Assembly: GCA_963761705.1 (NCBI GenBank)
Contig: CAVXHK010000004.1
Coordinates: 310,001 to 374,000 of the forward strand
Origin: CAVVKW01 sp963761705
GTDB taxonomy: Bacteria > Verrucomicrobiota > Verrucomicrobiia > Chthoniobacterales > JAATET01
Length of the DNA: 64,000 nucleotides
Reading direction: 5' to 3'
Positions within the stretch are counted from its first letter, which is position 1. The number at the start of each line of letters is the position of its first letter. Below are positions 61,313-64,000 of the stretch, piece by piece. Below the pieces are notes generated by a model. The model did not search any database, had not been told where the DNA came from, and saw nothing but the letters and a program-made list of their open reading frames with translations. The position numbers and the translations under genes are program-made.

Positions 61313-61815
61313 GGGTGGATCTCGACGGTCAAAATCTCGGTGTCCCCTCCCCGCGCTGCGCCGGGGTTAAAATCGACCTTATCCCCGTTCAGCGCCCCGC
61401 GAAGCGCGTCCCCCTGGCCAGCGGGAACGATCACGGACCAGCGGCGGAGCGGTTTTTCGTCTGCCGACGAAAGGTCGACGACTGAGGCCCCGGCCATCTT
61501 GGCTACGTCCAGAAATCGTGCGGTCTGCGCCTCGACGCTCGAGCTTTCACTGGTTTTGAGCACAATGACTCGATCGGAATCGAGTTTGATTCGATTCCCG
61601 GCAAGCGCTTCTTCCGCGATGGACTCCAGCGACGCTTGAAGTGGAGCGCTCGCCGCCGGGTTGAAAGTCGCGTTTTTGGCGGTCGAATCGGCGCGGAAAT
61701 AATAGCTAATCGCCACCACGGGAATGACCAATGCAAGCAGCACGATCGCGATGAGGATTCCGACCTGCGGCGAGAAGCGAAAAGGCGGCAGGGCTGGCTC
61801 GTTGGCTTCGGGCAT
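61309..61815 (-). CDS. Single-pass membrane protein of unknown function
   Basis: A 168-residue protein with a cytoplasmic proline-rich start (EANEPALPPFRFSP), one helix (VGILIAIVLLALVIPVVAISYYF), and an extracytoplasmic domain of about 120 residues (RIKLDSDRVIVLKTSESSS; FLDVAKMAGASVVDLSSADEKPLRRWSVIVP). No family recognised. Between recR and the nucleoside phosphorylase, overlapping the latter. Confidence 0.65.
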   Translation of the reverse strand: MPEANEPALPPFRFSPQVGILIAIVLLALVIPVVAISYYFRADSTAKNATFNPAASAPLQASLESIAEEALAGNRIKLDSDRVIVLKTSESSSVEAQTARFLDVAKMAGASVVDLSSADEKPLRRWSVIVPAGQGDALRGALNGDKVDFNPGAARGGDTEILTVEIHP

Positions 61816-61825
61816 ACTTAGTAAG

Positions 61826-62431
61826 TCAGAGGCTGCGGCGTCCGGCGAGTGCGCGCTGAAGGGTGAGTTGGTCGGCGTGCTCGAGTCCCCCGCCGGCCGG
61901 GAGGCCCTGCGCGATCCGGGTGACCGGCACGGACGATGCTTTGAGCACGTCTGCGAGGTAATTGGCGGTCGCCTCGCCCTCGACGTCAGAACTGAGCGCC
62001 AGAATGAGTTCGGTCGGGCGCTCGGTCTTCACGCGTTGGACGAGGGAGTCGATGCGGAGATCGTCGGGGCCGACGTTGTCCAACGGAGCGAGCCGTCCGC
62101 CGAGGGAATGGTAGCTCCCACGAAAGGACGCGGTCCGCTCGATGGGTAAGATGTCGGTTGCGGTCTCGACGACGCAGATCTCCCGTCCGCTCCGGTCGGG
62201 TTCCGAGCAGATCTCGCAGAGCGATTCGAGGCTGAAGAATCCGCACCGCTCGCAGGATTTGACCGTACCCGCGGCGTTCGTTAGCGCGGTGGCCAACCCG
62301 TCTGGTCGGGCGTCGGCGTTGGTGGTGAGCCAGAGGGCAATGCGCTCGGCGCTCCGCGGACCAATGGATGGCAGGCGGCGGAGTTGCCGAGAGAGCTCGC
62401 GAAAGGGCTCTGGGTAATCGACGGCCTTCAC
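61826..62431 (-). CDS. recR: Recombination mediator protein RecR
   Basis: A 201-residue DNA repair protein of the RecFOR pathway. HhH motif LRRLPSIGPRSAERIALWL near 17, C4 zinc finger CERCGFFSLESLCEIC near 58, and Toprim (ICVVETATDILPIERT, YHSLGGRLAPLDNVGPDDL, then TELILALSSDVEGEATANYLAD near 145). Length normal. Start GTG 62431 gives the family N-terminus; the upstream open frame is antisense or intergenic to the cyclase gene. Confidence 0.96.
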   Translation of the reverse strand: MKAVDYPEPFRELSRQLRRLPSIGPRSAERIALWLTTNADARPDGLATALTNAAGTVKSCERCGFFSLESLCEICSEPDRSGREICVVETATDILPIERTASFRGSYHSLGGRLAPLDNVGPDDLRIDSLVQRVKTERPTELILALSSDVEGEATANYLADVLKASSVPVTRIAQGLPAGGGLEHADQLTLQRALAGRRSL

Positions 62432-62438
62432 GCGGAGG

Positions 62439-63710
62439 TCACGCGATCTCGACGAGCGACTGGACCGAAGCGGGGCGGACAGGTTCGCCGCGCCGCGCGC
62501 GCTCGGCGCGAAGGATAAAATTATCGAGCGCGGGGTCGGGAATCCCGCGAATCCGAGCTTTCTCGAACTCGGCCAACGCGGCGCTCCAATTCTGCTCGCG
62601 GTAGTAGATCGCGCCTCGCCAGAAATGGTCCCGATTTTTGCACCCCTCGGGTGAGAGTGCGCCCTTGGTCGTGAGAAGTTCGTAAAGCTCGATCCGCTCG
62701 TTGCTTTCCCGTCGCAGCATGTCGATGGGCCTGGCCTCAAAATCGTCACGGGCGTCCGCCAAGGTGTCGGGTCCCATCAGAATCCGGCACCCGTAGTTTG
62801 CGCACGCGGCGCAGAGGCGGCGGGCAAACTCCACGGTGGGACCGGCCACGCTGAAAGCACCGAGCCGACGACCGCCGTATGCACCCACGATCATCGGCCC
62901 GGAATTGATCCCGACCCGGAAGTCGAGGCGTCGGTGCCAGCGGGTGTCGCACTCGCGGTTGAGCGCGTCGATGCGATTGGCGAGTTCGAGGGCGGCCGAA
63001 CAGGCGGCACTCCCGTGATCTTCGCGCGGAAGCGGCGCTCCGAACACGACTCGCAGACTCTCACCGTTGCATTCGTCGAGGTAGCCGCCGACGTCGACGA
63101 GGTAGTCGGACGCTGTTTTGAGGTAGAGGTTCGTGAGTTCGACGTATTCGTCGGGATTCAAAGATTCGGTGAGTTCAACGTGGTTGTGAACTTCACAGAC
63201 GACGACCGTCGCCTCTTGGTCGGTGCCGGCGAAGGCGAGCGGGACGCTCGAGTCCACCAGGCGGTGGAACTCCTTGGTCGACAGGCGGCGACCGAAGAGG
63301 CGCTGCAGGATCTTCTTGCGCGCACCGGATTCGCTTCCTCCGTAAAAGGCCCCAATGGCGAAGCTGACGATGACGGCTAAAACCGCTTGGTAGGGCGAGA
63401 GAAAATTTCCGAAGAGGGCGAGAACCACGGTGCCAGACAGCAGGAGAAACGCCGTTGCCCCGGCAATGAACGTCTTTCCAACGGGTCGCGTGACGTCGAC
63501 CGTTGTCCACGCAATGGCGAAGGCGAGCACGGCGGCGAGACCATAAGACCAGCCACGATTCAGCAAGGCGAGGCTGCCGTCCGGGGCGAAACGCGTGAGG
63601 AGGTCCGCCGTCGCGACCTCGAGAGTGCGCAGCCAGCCGGAGGCGTCCAGGAGGAGGAAGGCGCACGTCGCGACGACGCCGATGATGATCGTTGCTTTGA
63701 GGAGTCTCAT
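62439..63710 (-). CDS. Divergent class III adenylyl/guanylyl cyclase-like protein
   Basis: A 423-residue membrane protein. Three helices lie at the start (TIIIGVVATCAFLLL; WSYGLAAVLAFAIAW; FIAGATAFLLLSGTVVLALFG; VLAVIVSFAIGAFYGG). From about 150 it has a cyclase fold: ATVVVCEVHNHVELTESL (usual F-D-I-x-x-F-T metal Asp is Glu), NGESLRVVFGAP (usual GD is GE), FRVGINSGPMIVGAYGGRRLGAFSVAGPTVEFARRL (usual GDTVNLAARL is GPTVEFARRL). So both metal-binding Asp and the transition-state residues are altered; it may be inactive or use altered chemistry. C-terminal helical repeat-like region resembles TPR. Confidence 0.75.
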   Translation of the reverse strand: MRLLKATIIIGVVATCAFLLLDASGWLRTLEVATADLLTRFAPDGSLALLNRGWSYGLAAVLAFAIAWTTVDVTRPVGKTFIAGATAFLLLSGTVVLALFGNFLSPYQAVLAVIVSFAIGAFYGGSESGARKKILQRLFGRRLSTKEFHRLVDSSVPLAFAGTDQEATVVVCEVHNHVELTESLNPDEYVELTNLYLKTASDYLVDVGGYLDECNGESLRVVFGAPLPREDHGSAACSAALELANRIDALNRECDTRWHRRLDFRVGINSGPMIVGAYGGRRLGAFSVAGPTVEFARRLCAACANYGCRILMGPDTLADARDDFEARPIDMLRRESNERIELYELLTTKGALSPEGCKNRDHFWRGAIYYREQNWSAALAEFEKARIRGIPDPALDNFILRAERARRGEPVRPASVQSLVEIA

Positions 63711-64000
63711 TCGGGAGCCGTGGATGCTGGCTCACTTGGGCGGACATTGCGATAGGATTCCACGACCCAGTCGCTCAACACTCCGTCGGGGTCGTCCGCG
63801 GCGCGCAGAGGAATGAGAAATTCAGACCGTCCGCTGTTTTTACGAATGAGCTGAAGACCAAATTGGTAGTCTTTGAAGAGCGTCTCGCACAGATCGCGGA
63901 TGCCCACATTCTCCCGCACGGCCCGCGCCACGAGTGCCTCGACAGCGTCGGGTTCGAACTGGATCGAGAGATTGTACTGGTCCTGAAATCGCTCCGCAAA
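63707..64000 (-). CDS. C-terminal fragment of a predicted AAA+-like protein
   Basis: The gene runs off the right edge. The visible 97 codons begin FAERFQDQYNLSIQFEPDAVEALV, pass through ARAVRENVGIRDLCETLFKDYQFGLQL, and end with a short acidic tail. The layout (YNL-x-I-x-F-x-x-x-A...A-x-x-x-N-x-G-x-R-x-L...F-x-D) resembles the small C-terminal subdomain of ClpX/Lon-like AAA+ proteins. Its stop overlaps the cyclase start, so the two are coupled. The fragment is too short to assign further. Confidence 0.45.
   Translation of the reverse strand, partial: FAERFQDQYNLSIQFEPDAVEALVARAVRENVGIRDLCETLFKDYQFGLQLIRKNSGRSEFLIPLRAADDPDGVLSDWVVESYRNVRPSEPASTAPE

Overview
The window is a GC-rich, gene-dense bacterial chromosome segment that most resembles Verrucomicrobiota. 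That placement is an inference. It rests on a TIGR04073-type exosortase-associated protein, a DUF4912 protein with a Ser-Trp repeat region, a phosphotransacetylase split into two genes, secreted proteins with PEP/exosortase-era style architecture, and frequent TTG/GTG starts with ATGA overlaps. No rRNA is present. One tRNA (Glu, anticodon CTC) lies at 33493-33567.

Layout. 1-3195: folate (folP), a DoxX/MauE-like membrane protein cut by the window edge, and acetyl-phosphate metabolism (pta plus its separate BioD/DRTGG partner). 3255-4065: the decayed remains of a kexin-like S8 protease. 4130-8194: a squalene/phytoene synthase-family gene coupled to an unknown membrane protein, diverging from pgsA-der across a perfect palindrome. 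8444-11333: membrane and housekeeping proteins (YihY, HAD, LemA, PDZ). 11392-14120: a translationally coupled pair in which a CtaG-like oxidase-assembly domain is fused to a NapH/NosR-like polyferredoxin. 14208-20925: TIGR04073 protein, HDAC-like hydrolase, class A PBP, trmD, rph, rpmB, Xer recombinase. 20962-24889: SSW-repeat DUF4912 protein, HtrA protease, SufR-like regulator. 25028-27972: translation/secretion operon (ffh-rpsP-khpA) with thiS. 28097-33428: FAD monooxygenase and a four-gene unit ending in deoC and an aldehyde dehydrogenase. 33493-39607: tRNA, FGE-like protein, signal peptidase I, a metallopeptidase, a phosphatase-SHMT fusion and a secreted protein. 39660-41123: a complete insertion sequence with 16-bp target duplications. 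41226-45654: glycine cleavage operon gcvT-H-P. 45727-53747: cardiolipin synthase, aroB, methyltransferase, GspF-like protein, tandem Hsp20 genes with a strong terminator, RlmD-type methyltransferase, aldo-keto reductase. 53811-60392: second class A PBP, siroheme-decarboxylase-like protein, trpA, secreted protein, GH1 lipoprotein. 60677-64000: a coupled unit of AAA-like protein, divergent class III cyclase, recR, an anchored protein and a nucleoside phosphorylase.

The genes are mostly core metabolism, translation and envelope functions. The glycine/one-carbon genes stand out: SHMT (fused to a phosphatase) and gcvTHP sit within 5 kb of each other, separated by a secreted protein and the IS element. 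I saw no CRISPR array, prophage, toxin-antitoxin pair or biosynthetic gene cluster.

A caution runs through the annotation. Five otherwise well-conserved reading frames (both class A PBPs, the GspF-like gene, the siroheme-decarboxylase-like gene and the transposase) are each interrupted by single-base indels, seven in all. This pattern looks more like consensus errors in the assembly than true gene loss, but the sequence alone cannot decide it. The S8 protease is different: it has several breaks plus an internal deletion and is a real pseudogene.
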